A DNA stretch of 64,000 bases from Alphaproteobacteria bacterium (lineage in GTDB: Bacteria; Pseudomonadota; Alphaproteobacteria; Micavibrionales; Micavibrionaceae): the NCBI GenBank assembly GCA_020442385.1, contig JAGRKE010000002.1:1-64000 (forward strand). Direction: 5' to 3'. Each line of letters starts with the position of its first letter. The first letter of the stretch is position 1. Made by a program: the position numbers and the translations under genes. Under the pieces are notes generated by a model. The model saw only the letters and a program-made list of their open reading frames with translations. It did no database searches and had not been told where the DNA came from. This document shows, piece after piece, positions 9,455 through 18,329 of the stretch.

Positions 9455-10238
9455 AGCCTATAATCAACCCATCATAAGCCGGTAAATATCCATCTTTTAG
9501 CTCATTTTCGAGGGTTTTATAGTCCATAGATAGCGTTAAACTGGTTAAATAGACGTTTTTAGCGCAAATTTTATCGTTTAATGTGTAAATTGTATCTAAA
9601 TTTGCATGTACTGGGTTGGAATCGCTTGTATAGCCAGCCGCATCGACGATCCAGGTCTCAATTCCTTGCAATATCTCAATAGCTTGATCATCAAGTGCCA
9701 GCATATCGACGCTGTAGGCCAGATCGCCAAAGCGGTATCCAACGCTCTGGCATGTGCCGTGATCTTGTAAAAATGGGATAAAGTCAACATTACCAATGGT
9801 TTGCGTCTTGCCAAAATCGCTCTCTTTAAAGGTGTACGTCTCTGTCACAGCCGGGTAAATATCAGCCTTGCCACCATGAAGCAAATAGTCGTAGCGGCGC
9901 TCTAAATCTTCATAAGTCTCTGAATTACAATATATTTTCACTCTATCGACGCCCATTCTATAGCGCAAAACCCGCAATTCATCGATGCCGGCAACGTGAT
10001 CACTATGAGCATGCGAGTATAAAACCGCGTCCAAACGGTTGATATCCGCCCTGTTCAGCTGAAATTTGAAATCCGGGCCAGTGTCGATGATCAAGTTTGT
10101 GGTACCGCTTTGAATAAGCAGACTGGAGCGTGTGCGGCGGTTTTTCGCCTCGGCCGGATCGCATTGCCCCCAATAATTGCCGATTGAGGGTACGCCCGAT
10201 GAGTTTCCGCAGCCGAGTATGGTGAAGGTCAAACTCAT
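9444..10238 (-). CDS. MBL-fold metal-dependent hydrolase (PhnP-like)
   Basis: Metallo-beta-lactamase-fold hydrolase of 264 residues. It has the N-terminal LGCGNSSGVPSIG, the metal motif SHAHSDH near residue 88-94 and a following Asp/His pattern typical of the PhnP/RNase Z-like branch, which cleaves phosphodiesters; the substrate is unknown. The ATG overlaps the tatD stop by 4 bp, and metG-tatD-MBL is a standing order in alphaproteobacteria, so it is probably co-transcribed and linked to nucleic-acid or nucleotide turnover. Confidence 0.85.
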   Translation of the reverse strand: MSLTFTILGCGNSSGVPSIGNYWGQCDPAEAKNRRTRSSLLIQSGTTNLIIDTGPDFKFQLNRADINRLDAVLYSHAHSDHVAGIDELRVLRYRMGVDRVKIYCNSETYEDLERRYDYLLHGGKADIYPAVTETYTFKESDFGKTQTIGNVDFIPFLQDHGTCQSVGYRFGDLAYSVDMLALDDQAIEILQGIETWIVDAAGYTSDSNPVHANLDTIYTLNDKICAKNVYLTSLTLSMDYKTLENELKDGYLPAYDGLIIGSST

Positions 10239-11032
10239 ACCAATTTAGCCTTATTAAAAAGCTTAAAAAAGTTGTTTTTAGAATGACTTGCGAGTTTTTC
10301 TTGAGAGATATTATGAAGTTTTGCAAGCACGGATCCTGTGTGCTGTACGTATGCGGGCTCGTTGGTTTTTCCGCGAAATGGTACAGGCGCAAGAAAGGGT
10401 GCGTCCGTTTCCACCAAAATGTGATCCAGAGGCACATCTTTGGCAATATCGCGCAGCTCTTGCGCCTGATTAAAAGTCACAATGCCGGAAAAGGAGATGT
10501 AAAAACCGAACTCCAGCGCGGCTTCGGCCAGCCCTCTGCCGGAGCTGAAGCAATGCATAACGCCCTTTAGGGATGTCCCCGCCCCCTCTTCCTCGAACAT
10601 AATGCGCGCGATATCTGCGTCGGCGTCGCGGGCGTGAATGATGATGGGTAGATCGGCCTCAATGCAGGCCTGTATGTGTTTGCGGAAAGATATTTCTTGG
10701 TCCGCGCGCGGTGAATTATCGTAGTAATAATCAAGTCCCGTCTCGCCAATCGCGATAATTTTCGGGTTAGAGCTTGCCATTTCGACCAGTTTTTCGCGGG
10801 AAATCTCCTTTTCGCCCTTTAATCCGGCATCGTGCGGATGGGTACCGATGGAGCACCAGACATTGTCAAAGCGCTCGGCCGTGGCCAGAACAGTCGGAAA
10901 ATCGCCGGTGATTTGGCAGGAGATGTTGAGCATCCCTTCTACGCCCGCCGCCTTGGCGCTTGCAACAATGTCATCGGGGGTCATATCGCCGAAGCGTTCA
11001 TGATTGAGATGGCAATGGGAGTCAATCCACAT
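10235..11032 (-). CDS. tatD: TatD-family metal-dependent deoxyribonuclease
   Basis: TIM-barrel amidohydrolase-fold DNase of 265 residues. Metal ligands are visible in DSHCHLNHERF near the start, IGETGLDYYYD near 96, IIIHARDAD near 131, MHCFSSG near 158 and VETDAPFLAPVPFRGKTNEP near 208. It starts 3 bp after metG and overlaps the MBL gene. Family members act in DNA repair, apoptosis-like DNA breakdown or D-aminoacyl-tRNA editing; which applies here is open. Confidence 0.92.
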   Translation of the reverse strand: MWIDSHCHLNHERFGDMTPDDIVASAKAAGVEGMLNISCQITGDFPTVLATAERFDNVWCSIGTHPHDAGLKGEKEISREKLVEMASSNPKIIAIGETGLDYYYDNSPRADQEISFRKHIQACIEADLPIIIHARDADADIARIMFEEEGAGTSLKGVMHCFSSGRGLAEAALEFGFYISFSGIVTFNQAQELRDIAKDVPLDHILVETDAPFLAPVPFRGKTNEPAYVQHTGSVLAKLHNISQEKLASHSKNNFFKLFNKAKLV

Positions 11033-11035
11033 GCC

Positions 11036-12610
11036 CTACCCCGCAGCCTTTTGCTCTTCATCAGAAAATTCAAGGCGGGGGAAAACGCCTTCCGGCTTAT
11101 CAATTGCCGTCCCGGGTTTGAGGGCGTAATCAGCGCTCATATGTTCGAACAAGCGCTGATCTTCGGGGATTTTTAGCTGGTCGAGCAGTTTGGCGGCCGC
11201 ACTTGGCGTGGCAAATTGGATGGCGATGGCGATACAGCGGATGGCTTCGGCCAGTACGTACAGCACGGTTTTCATGCGTTCCGGGTCTTCTTTTTTGAGG
11301 GCCCACGGTGCCATCGCATCGACATATGAGTCAGCCTCCCCTACGAAATTTATAATAACTTTGAGAGCTTCATCTATTCTAAAGCGTGTAAACTTATCGC
11401 GAACTGCTTCGGGCATTTCTTTGTAAAAGCCATTTAAAAACTTCTGATCTTCCTCAGATGATGTTGGAGGTTCAGGAATTTGCCCATCGCAATTCTTATA
11501 GATCATCGACAGCGTACGCTGCGCCAGATTGCCGATACCGTTGGCCAGATCTGCGTTCATACGCTCAACCGCGCTGTCGTGGCTAAAATTTCCGTCATTA
11601 CCGTGTGAAATCTCACGCAGCAGCAGATAGCGGATTTGGTCGAGACCATACATCTCCACCATCCCGGTCGGCGATAAAACATTGCCGATGGATTTAGACA
11701 TTTTCTGACCCTGCACATTAATAAAGCCGTGGGCGAAAATGGCCTTGGGCAGTGGCAAGTCTGCGGCCATCAAAAAAGCGGGCCAGTAAACGCAGTGAAA
11801 GCGTGTAATATCTTTGCCAATCACATGATAATCGGCGGGCCAGAATTTTTTAAAATCGGCGCTGTCTTCATCCGGGTAGCCGATTGCAGTGATATAGTTT
11901 GTCAGCGCATCGAGCCAGACATACATGACGTGGTTTTCATCGCCGGGCACGGGAACACCCCAATGCAGGCGGTCTTTATGGCGCGAAACCGATAGGTCTT
12001 TGAGGCCCTGTTTCACAAAGCTGATAATTTCGTTGCGGCGTGAGGCGGGCTGGATGAAGTCTGGATGCGCCTCGTAATAGTCCAACAACTTTTCGGTATA
12101 GTCTGAGAGTTTGAAGAAATAGCTTTCTTCCTCTACCCACTTCACGGGTGTGCCGTTGGGGGTGAGTTTTTCGCCATTTTCACCTTCGGTCAGCTCATCT
12201 TCGGTGAAGTAGCCTTCTTCACGCACGGAGTACCAGCCCTCATATTTGCCAAGCGCGATGAGCCCCTTATCCTGCAATTTAGTCCAGATAGCTTGCGCGG
12301 CGGTATAATGGCGCGGCTCGGTCGTGCGGATGAAGTCATCATTGGAGAGGCCAAGTAAAGCGGTCATTTCGCGAAATTCATCGGCGTTTTTATCGGCAAA
12401 CTCTTGCGCGCTCATGCCGTTCTCTTCTGCGGTTTTTGCAACTTTTTCGCCGTGCTCATCTGTTCCCGTCAAAAAGCGTACATCGTAGCCATCCAGACGT
12501 TTAAAGCGCGCCATCGCATCGGTTAAGATTCCCTCATAGGCGTGGCCCAAATGCGGCGATCCGTTCACATAGGAAATGGCAGTGGTGATATAAAACGAGG
12601 TCTTACTCAT
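11036..12610 (-). CDS. metG: Methionyl-tRNA synthetase
   Basis: Class I aminoacyl-tRNA synthetase charging tRNA-Met. About 524 residues: HIGH-type motif HLGH in YVNGSPHLGHAYE near 14-20, GTDEHG near 52, and KMSKS near 298. The insert reads WYSVREEGYF without the paired zinc cysteines, so it is the zinc-free short form, and there is no C-terminal EMAP-like tRNA-binding domain. The start at 12610 follows AGGAAAG at good spacing; an ATG 24 bp further out has no ribosome site. The 126-bp gap to holB contains a REP-like repeat. Confidence 0.95.
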   Translation of the reverse strand: MSKTSFYITTAISYVNGSPHLGHAYEGILTDAMARFKRLDGYDVRFLTGTDEHGEKVAKTAEENGMSAQEFADKNADEFREMTALLGLSNDDFIRTTEPRHYTAAQAIWTKLQDKGLIALGKYEGWYSVREEGYFTEDELTEGENGEKLTPNGTPVKWVEEESYFFKLSDYTEKLLDYYEAHPDFIQPASRRNEIISFVKQGLKDLSVSRHKDRLHWGVPVPGDENHVMYVWLDALTNYITAIGYPDEDSADFKKFWPADYHVIGKDITRFHCVYWPAFLMAADLPLPKAIFAHGFINVQGQKMSKSIGNVLSPTGMVEMYGLDQIRYLLLREISHGNDGNFSHDSAVERMNADLANGIGNLAQRTLSMIYKNCDGQIPEPPTSSEEDQKFLNGFYKEMPEAVRDKFTRFRIDEALKVIINFVGEADSYVDAMAPWALKKEDPERMKTVLYVLAEAIRCIAIAIQFATPSAAAKLLDQLKIPEDQRLFEHMSADYALKPGTAIDKPEGVFPRLEFSDEEQKAAG

Positions 12611-12629
12611 GACTTTCCTATCTTTTATT

Positions 12630-12724
12630 GTCATTCCGAGCGCGGTCGAGGAATCTTATCCTGTATCTTTTTCCAAAGATCCCTCCACTTCATTTCTGCT
12701 ACGCAGAATTTCGGTCGGGATGAC
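12630..12724. repeat. REP-like palindromic element, copy 1
   Basis: Imperfect inverted repeat about 95 bp long in the holB-metG gap. Outer arms are GTCATTCCGAG and TCGGGATGAC; inner arms are GAGGAATCTT and AAAGATCCCTC. A second copy with the same arms lies at 35895-35973. The centre is diverged (ATTTCTGCTACGCAGAATTT, itself a small hairpin). Such GTCATTCCGAG...AGGAATC elements are widespread in proteobacterial intergenic DNA and behave like REP/MITE sequences. It may form a strong hairpin in the operon mRNA. Confidence 0.8.
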
Positions 12725-12736
12725 GTATTTGTATTT

Positions 12737-13870
12737 TCAGGCCGCGATGATCGAAAATGCGCCGAGAATGCCTTGGCGCTTGTCCAGATTGGCACCCTCC
12801 ACCCGATCAAAGTGGCTGTGTAGGTTCTCACAGATTTTAAGGAGTTGTTCAAGAGAAGAATTGCCAACAAAGCTTTGCAGATGTTCAGGCACAAGGCCGC
12901 GGGCCTTTACCACGCATAGCCGCGCAAACAGCCAGCACATCAGCCCGGCGAAGGTTTTACACGCCTGATCCGCGCCCGGGCGGGCCAGATTATCGGCCAG
13001 CGGATGAATCTTCTCCCACTGCCAATGAGGGTAGTATTGCATCAGATCAAGAATTTGTGCGAGGGTCTCAAGCCCCCCCTGCTCCAGATATTCGGCGGCG
13101 CGGCCGATGCTGCCTTCGCACAAATGTTTCAGGGTTTGCGTATCTTGCGCACTCAGGCCCGGTGTATGGGTTTCGATCAGCTGTTGCAGGTGTGTTTCCT
13201 GAAGCGGTTGAAAATGGATCACTTGCGCGCGTGAGCGGATGGTCGGAATCAGTGCACCCATTCGGTGGGCTACCAAAATAAGGACGGTACGCTTGGGGGG
13301 CTCTTCAAGAACCTTGAGCAGCGCATTTTGCGCATTGCGGTTCATCGTATCCGCATCATCGATAATCACAACGCGCCAGCCGCCATCAGAGGCCGTCATG
13401 CGCAAAAAGCCAGGCACTTTGCGAATGGCATCGACAGGCACGTTATCTTTATAGCGGTTTTTGGCCGCATCATATTCGCGCTCAACCACCATGAAATCGG
13501 GATGGCCGCCAGAGGCCACGCGGCGGAACGTTGTATCATCGGGCGATATTTGAAACGTGCTTTGAGCTGCAGGCTCACCGAAAAGCGCATCCTGATTAGG
13601 GTCGCCATGATCTTTAAGCAAATAACGCGCAAGGCGATATGCCATGGTCGCCTTGCCGATTCCTTTTTGGCCTGTGAAAATCAGGCCGTGCGGCATGCGC
13701 CCGCTTTCGAACAGTTCAATTAAGCGCTTCTCAACCGCCTCATGGCCGAGGCAAAAATCCATCTCGCGCGGATGTTTGAAGCCGCCCGCATCATCAAGAT
13801 CATCGGGGATGGTGAAGTCTTCAGTTTCTATAGGGCCGGTTGCCTCTGGCTCTTCGCCGAATAAATCCAT
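12737..13870 (-). CDS. holB: DNA polymerase III subunit delta'
   Basis: Clamp-loader subunit of the replicase. 377 residues with Walker-A-like TGQKGIGKATMAYRL near 46-60, sensor and Walker B region VVIIDDADTMNRNAQNALLKVLEEP near 145-170, and TIRSR near 189. The Walker A is intact in form, as in many alphaproteobacterial delta' proteins. Its ATG overlaps the tmk stop by one base (TAATG), and tmk-holB is the expected pair. Confidence 0.93.
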   Translation of the reverse strand: MDLFGEEPEATGPIETEDFTIPDDLDDAGGFKHPREMDFCLGHEAVEKRLIELFESGRMPHGLIFTGQKGIGKATMAYRLARYLLKDHGDPNQDALFGEPAAQSTFQISPDDTTFRRVASGGHPDFMVVEREYDAAKNRYKDNVPVDAIRKVPGFLRMTASDGGWRVVIIDDADTMNRNAQNALLKVLEEPPKRTVLILVAHRMGALIPTIRSRAQVIHFQPLQETHLQQLIETHTPGLSAQDTQTLKHLCEGSIGRAAEYLEQGGLETLAQILDLMQYYPHWQWEKIHPLADNLARPGADQACKTFAGLMCWLFARLCVVKARGLVPEHLQSFVGNSSLEQLLKICENLHSHFDRVEGANLDKRQGILGAFSIIAA

Positions 13871-14523
13871 TACGCAACCTCCAGCCTGTCGGTCACGATG
13901 CCCTCAATCTGCTGAGCGATTTGCTCAACATCCTGCGTTGCATCAATCACATGGCAGCGCGCGGGATCATTCTTGGCAATCTCGAGAAAGCCTTGGCGTA
14001 GCTTTTCATGAAAAGAGATATCGAGGCGCTCAAAACGATCCTCGGTTTGATCAACGCCGAATTGTTCAGAGGCCAAACGGCGCTCGGAACGCTGTAGCCC
14101 TGCTTTGGCATCAATATCGAGGATGAAGGTTAAGTCTGGCTTAAGCCCGTCTAAGACGATTGAATTAATTTGCTCAATCGTATCGATATTTAGCCCATGG
14201 CCATAGCCTTGATACGACACGGTGGAATCAGTAAAGCGGTCGGTGATCACAACCTTTCCATTCTCCAATGCGGGCAGGATGGTTTTTTGTACATGCATTG
14301 TGCGGGCGGCAAATAAAAGCAAGGTTTCGGCGAGCGGACTCCAGTCGCCGCCATCGCGCTGCACGATCAAATCGCGGACCTTGTCGCCCTCGGGCGTGCC
14401 GCCGGGCTCACGCGTCGTCACGACTTTTAAGCCGCGCTCGGTTAGCGCCTCGGCGAGCTTATTAATTTGCGTGGTTTTGCCGCTGCCCTCCCCTCCTTCG
14501 AAACTGATAAACAGTGCGGGCAT
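13870..14523 (-). CDS. tmk: Thymidylate kinase
   Basis: Phosphorylates dTMP to dTDP for DNA synthesis. 217 residues: P-loop EGGEGSGKTTQ near 9-19, the dTMP-binding TREPGGTPEGDKVRD near 37, and DRFTDSTVSYQGYG near 95. The LID segment after ERR at about 148 is typical of bacterial enzymes. It lies 5 bp after the DacA-type gene and overlaps holB by one base. Confidence 0.96.
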   Translation of the reverse strand: MPALFISFEGGEGSGKTTQINKLAEALTERGLKVVTTREPGGTPEGDKVRDLIVQRDGGDWSPLAETLLLFAARTMHVQKTILPALENGKVVITDRFTDSTVSYQGYGHGLNIDTIEQINSIVLDGLKPDLTFILDIDAKAGLQRSERRLASEQFGVDQTEDRFERLDISFHEKLRQGFLEIAKNDPARCHVIDATQDVEQIAQQIEGIVTDRLEVA

Positions 14524-14528
14524 AGGGT

Positions 14529-15662
14529 TTAATCCTTGCCTGCGCTGATAAAGTTTTTGGCTTTGGCAATGGTTGAGGCAAAGAAGCCAAGTTTGGGAAC
14601 GGCGCTGCCGGCATATAAATCGTGCTCGAGTGTGCCCATGTGAGGAATATCAACACGAAGCACACCAATCTTGTCGCCTTGCGCGATGGGGGCGATGAGC
14701 GGTTCATTGAACTGCGCGCTCACGGTGAATTCTTTAACTGCAATTTTGGGGATGGTGATTTTGAGATCTTCCTGTAAGACGGCCGGTACGGACTTTTCCT
14801 GCCCCAGTGCGACGGTGGCTGTCTCAACAACATCCTGCGCGGTGAAGAGTTGAATATTATCAAAGCTTTTCAGACCCCATTCCAATAGCTTGGCCGATTC
14901 TTGCGCCCGCGCTTTTTCATCGGCAAGGCCATTTACAACCAAAACAACGCGCCTGCCCTGATGTGTGCCAGAGCCAATCAACCCGTAACCGCCAGCCTCT
15001 GTGTGACCAGTTTTTACGCCATCCGCACCGATATTGCGGTAGAGCAGCGGGTTACGGTTTTTCTGCGTGATATTGTTATAGGTGAATTCCTGCTCCGCGT
15101 AATACGGGTAGTAATTCGGAAAGTTCTGTATTGTTGCTGTAGCGAGTGTTGCCAGATCGCGCGCAGTCGAATAATGGTTCGGGTCTGGCCAGCCGCTGGC
15201 ATTGGCAAAATTACTGTGGGTCATGCCCAGCTCTGCTGCCTTTGCATTTAGGCCATTGGCAAAAGCTTCTTCTGATCCTGCCAATCCTTCGGCTAGCACG
15301 ATTGTGGCATCATTACCCGATTGAATTACAACGCCGCGGATCAGGTCTTCAACCTTTACGCGTTTATCCACTTCAACAAACATTTTCGAGCCGCCCTTGC
15401 GCCACGCTTTTTCGCTGACCTGATATGTATCATCGAGTGAAAGATCGCCCTTCTTTAGCGCATCAAAGACGAGATACATCGTCATGACCTTGCTCATCGA
15501 TGAGGTCGGCATTTGCTCGTCAGCATTTTTCTCCAGTAAAACCATGCCTGTTTCGTAGTCCAGAACAATGGCTTGCTTGGCGGATGTATTGATAAGGGGT
15601 TCGGCCTGCGCAAATGCAGGGCAAAGCATAACCAGAAGGAGGATTAAAAAGATTCGTTTCAT
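14529..15662 (-). CDS. dacA: D-alanyl-D-alanine carboxypeptidase, DacA/PBP5 family (S11)
   Basis: Periplasmic penicillin-binding protein trimming the terminal D-Ala of peptidoglycan stem peptides. From the ATG at 15662 there are 377 residues: signal peptide MKRIFLILLLVMLCPAFAQA, then catalytic SxxK (S55-M-S-K58), SGN near 115 and KTGHT near 215, with a C-terminal PBP5-like domain and an amphipathic tail (FFASTIAKAKNFISAGKD) for membrane attachment. An in-frame start 27 bp upstream would spoil the signal peptide. It follows rlpA in a cell-wall group. Confidence 0.93.
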   Translation of the reverse strand: MKRIFLILLLVMLCPAFAQAEPLINTSAKQAIVLDYETGMVLLEKNADEQMPTSSMSKVMTMYLVFDALKKGDLSLDDTYQVSEKAWRKGGSKMFVEVDKRVKVEDLIRGVVIQSGNDATIVLAEGLAGSEEAFANGLNAKAAELGMTHSNFANASGWPDPNHYSTARDLATLATATIQNFPNYYPYYAEQEFTYNNITQKNRNPLLYRNIGADGVKTGHTEAGGYGLIGSGTHQGRRVVLVVNGLADEKARAQESAKLLEWGLKSFDNIQLFTAQDVVETATVALGQEKSVPAVLQEDLKITIPKIAVKEFTVSAQFNEPLIAPIAQGDKIGVLRVDIPHMGTLEHDLYAGSAVPKLGFFASTIAKAKNFISAGKD

Positions 15663-15689
15663 AATCTTATAAGAGCAATTTAGCGCCAC

Positions 15690-16643
15690 TTATTCAACCA
15701 CGATAATGGCCTGCGCGTGTCCGGCATTGGCAAGATTGCTCAAAACGCCGTCCGCCATAGCCACATCCCGCATCGGCCCGAAACGTACACGATAGAATTG
15801 TTGACCGTTAACCGTCGCCGGATAAACCTGCGCACGCCCATAGGATTGCAAGGATTGCGCCAGGTTCTGCGCATTCGTGCGGTCGGTAAAAGAGCCCGCT
15901 TGCACAAAAATATTTGTCGGGCTAACGGGCATTTGCTCAACCACAGGATCGGGCAGGAACTTGCCCTCTTTCAAATGACCTGGCGGTGCGCTTGTGCCGA
16001 GCTGTTCGACCTCCACCTCTGCGGGAGGTTGGTAAGAGGCTTGCTGCGTTGTAATAGGTTCGCGCGGCGGTTTGACGCTTAGGCGGCCTTCATTGGCGGC
16101 CACTTCGGTGCCGCGTGTATCTTCGCCACGTTTAGCAGCCTCAGCAATTTTCATGCTTTCTTGTGGTAAAACCTGAAGCTTAACCTTCGCCGTTCCTTGA
16201 TTTTTAAAGCCCAGCAATTCCGCGGCACGGCGCGAAACATCCATAACCCGGCTGCGCTTAAACGGCCCGCGGTCATTCACCCGCACGATCAAAGAGCGCC
16301 CGTTTTCAAGGTTGGTGACGCGCACTAGCGATGGGAGTTGCAAGGTTCTGTGAGCGGCTGTGAGTTCGTTCATATCAAAAATTTCGCCATTTGCAGTGCG
16401 TTTGCCATGAAAGTCGCGTCCATACCATGAGGCAATGCCTGTCTCTGTGAAGCTGTAAGTTTCTCGCGGAGTATAGCGCTTGCCGTCAATAACATAAGGA
16501 TTACCGACCTTAAATGTGCCTTGGCTTTTGCTGGCCCCCATGCCCGGCAGTTGCTTTACCGCGTGGGCGGCGAGCCGGGCCTCCGTACAGCCTGTAAGAG
16601 CAAAAAGCGCGAGAAGAACAATCGTAAAAACCGAATATCGCAT
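15690..16643 (-). CDS. rlpA: RlpA-like septal ring lipoprotein / lytic transglycosylase
   Basis: Outer-membrane lipoprotein that binds or cleaves denuded glycan strands at the septum. From the ATG at 16643 it has 317 residues: lipoprotein signal with lipobox LTGC, a double-psi beta-barrel domain (GIASWYGRDFHGKRTANGE, catalytic-type His and Asp in NDRGPF), a Pro/Glu-rich linker, and a C-terminal SPOR domain (FVQAGSFTDRTNAQNLAQSL). The longer upstream reading frame is rejected because the lipobox would become internal. Placed 16 bp after the MltB-like gene and 27 bp before dacA. Confidence 0.93.
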   Translation of the reverse strand: MRYSVFTIVLLALFALTGCTEARLAAHAVKQLPGMGASKSQGTFKVGNPYVIDGKRYTPRETYSFTETGIASWYGRDFHGKRTANGEIFDMNELTAAHRTLQLPSLVRVTNLENGRSLIVRVNDRGPFKRSRVMDVSRRAAELLGFKNQGTAKVKLQVLPQESMKIAEAAKRGEDTRGTEVAANEGRLSVKPPREPITTQQASYQPPAEVEVEQLGTSAPPGHLKEGKFLPDPVVEQMPVSPTNIFVQAGSFTDRTNAQNLAQSLQSYGRAQVYPATVNGQQFYRVRFGPMRDVAMADGVLSNLANAGHAQAIIVVE

Positions 16644-16659
16644 GGCAGAGTTCAGACCT

Positions 16660-17679
16660 TTAGGGTTGGGCGATTTTGTCAGATAGAGTGCCCACGACCA
16701 GGGCAAAATAATCGGATTTGTTCCAGCGACGGAACGCATGAAAATTATCATACCCTATATAGACCGGTCCTTGAAGTCCATCTGGCGCAATAATTGATCC
16801 TTGGATATCCGCAGAAGCGGGCAGCGGTGCGCCGCCGGGCAGCGTAACCCCTGCAGAGCGCCAGAAGCTGAGTGGTTTTTTGATGCTATTTCCCACAAGC
16901 GTTTTGGGGAAATTGGCGGGAAGTGCGACCTCCCTGCCCCAACGCTGCCCCTCTTTCCAGCCGACCTTGTGCAGATGATTGGCAGTTGTGGCAAACACAT
17001 CGGATAGGTCATTCATGTTCAGGATTTCTTTATCGCCGTCGCCGTCGCCGTCCACGACATAGGTGTAAAAACTCTCAGGCATGTGCTGATTAATGCCGAA
17101 CGCCCCAGCCCACGAGCCCTTAAAGTCATCGCGCTCGATATGCTTGTCTTGAAGCAGTTTGAGAGAATAATAGATTTGCGTTCTAAAATAATCGCGGCGT
17201 TTCTTTTGCGCCGCCGGATCGGAGCGCTGTGCACCGTAGGCCAGACTGGCCAGCGCCTGTATCACATCGTTCTTGCCCGTAAAGCCGCCATAATCGGTCT
17301 CAATCCCCAGCAGCGCGACAATGACTGATGCGGGAACACCAGCCTTACCCGCGTAGTGTTCAAGCTCTTGCCGGTGGCGGCGGTAAAAATTCTGTCCGTT
17401 TTTGACGCGGTTCGGGTTCACAGCCTTTTTCTGATATTCGACAAAGCTGTATTTCTGCGGCGCTTGGCGGGAATCGCTCTTGATCACATCGGGATCGAAA
17501 CGCAGCGGATTAAGAACCTCATCGGCGAGCTGCGCGTTGATCCCCTTCCCCACAAGCTCGCTTTTGAGTTGTGCTTTCCACGCCCCCCAGCCTTCAGGGT
17601 CGGCGTGTGCTGTATTTAATATTCCTAAAAATATAATAAAAACAAATATATATAATGGTTTTTTAAAGTAAAAAATCAC
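16660..17679 (-). CDS. mltB: Lytic murein transglycosylase, MltB family
   Basis: Cleaves peptidoglycan glycan strands with formation of 1,6-anhydro-MurNAc. 339 residues: hydrophobic signal peptide ending AHA, then the SLT_2 fold with catalytic Glu127 in LLGIETDYGGFTG, and the family blocks GSWAGAFGINQHMPESF and a C-terminal FHAFRRWNKSDYFALVVG. No lipobox is visible, so it is probably soluble in the periplasm. The start overlaps the K+ channel stop by 4 bp (ATGA). Confidence 0.92.
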   Translation of the reverse strand: MIFYFKKPLYIFVFIIFLGILNTAHADPEGWGAWKAQLKSELVGKGINAQLADEVLNPLRFDPDVIKSDSRQAPQKYSFVEYQKKAVNPNRVKNGQNFYRRHRQELEHYAGKAGVPASVIVALLGIETDYGGFTGKNDVIQALASLAYGAQRSDPAAQKKRRDYFRTQIYYSLKLLQDKHIERDDFKGSWAGAFGINQHMPESFYTYVVDGDGDGDKEILNMNDLSDVFATTANHLHKVGWKEGQRWGREVALPANFPKTLVGNSIKKPLSFWRSAGVTLPGGAPLPASADIQGSIIAPDGLQGPVYIGYDNFHAFRRWNKSDYFALVVGTLSDKIAQP

Positions 17680-18128
17680 TTTGAACCCTCCGTCTTGCGG
17701 ATGGTTTCGCCCTTATAGAGTTTAGACATGACCTCAAAAATGAAGGCCGTGCTCCAGCCAAACAGCATAAACCCGTTGGCAGACTGAAAAACGCTGAGCA
17801 GCCGCCATTGCTGATCTTCCAGCACAACATCGCCAAAGCCCACCGTGGTAAAAGCGGAGGTAGAGAAATACAGCGCCGTTTCCAGATCATGGAACGTACC
17901 GATCCAAAGATAAAAGAAGGCCCAGAGCCAGATTTGAACGATATGAGCGAGAAAAACCCCGAGAACTGTGATGATAAGAAGCGGAACTTTCCAGTTTTGT
18001 TTAAAGCGTTTATAGGCCGCCGGACCAACATTTTCGAGCACGATCATCAAGCGTTCTAAAGCCAGCGCATGGATGATAACTGTAACCGCCACGAGCCCTG
18101 CTCCGATCATCAATTGGGACACGAACAT
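17676..18128 (-). CDS. Two-TM potassium channel protein
   Basis: Small ion channel of 150 residues. It shows a first hydrophobic helix (LMIGAGLVAVTVIIHALAL), a second near 49-72, a pore helix with the K+ selectivity filter TTVGFGD at 94-100, and a last membrane helix (NGFMLFGWSTAFIFEVM) before a short basic tail. It has no RCK or cyclic-nucleotide domain, so no ligand gating is visible. It opens the cell-wall operon and overlaps mltB; a role in osmotic or turgor homeostasis is inference. Confidence 0.83.
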   Translation of the reverse strand: MFVSQLMIGAGLVAVTVIIHALALERLMIVLENVGPAAYKRFKQNWKVPLLIITVLGVFLAHIVQIWLWAFFYLWIGTFHDLETALYFSTSAFTTVGFGDVVLEDQQWRLLSVFQSANGFMLFGWSTAFIFEVMSKLYKGETIRKTEGSK

Positions 18129-18227
18129 GAAATTTCCTTTTTTCCTCTAGACAGACATACCTAAATATCGCTAAAAGATGAACCTCTTGCAGGTCAACCT
18201 ATGATCTTGCTCACATTTTTCTCATGC

Positions 18228-18317
18228 GGAGGAGTGGCAGAGTGGTTGAATGCACCGGTCTTGAAAACCGGCAGGGGTTCACGCCCCTCGTGAGTTCGAA
18301 TCTCACCTCCTCCGCCA
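18228..18317 (+). tRNA. tRNA-Ser (anticodon UGA)
   Basis: Complete 90-nt tRNA with a long variable arm, as expected for class II tRNA-Ser. Acceptor stem GGAGGAG (18228-18234) pairs with CTCCTCC (18307-18313), discriminator G, and CCA is encoded (18315-18317). Anticodon stem CCGGT/ACCGG encloses the loop CTTGAAA with anticodon TGA at 18262-18264, reading UCA and related Ser codons. The T arm is GAGTTCGAATCTC-like. It stands alone between two minus-strand genes. Confidence 0.97.
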
Positions 18318-18329
18318 TTTTTACTCCGA

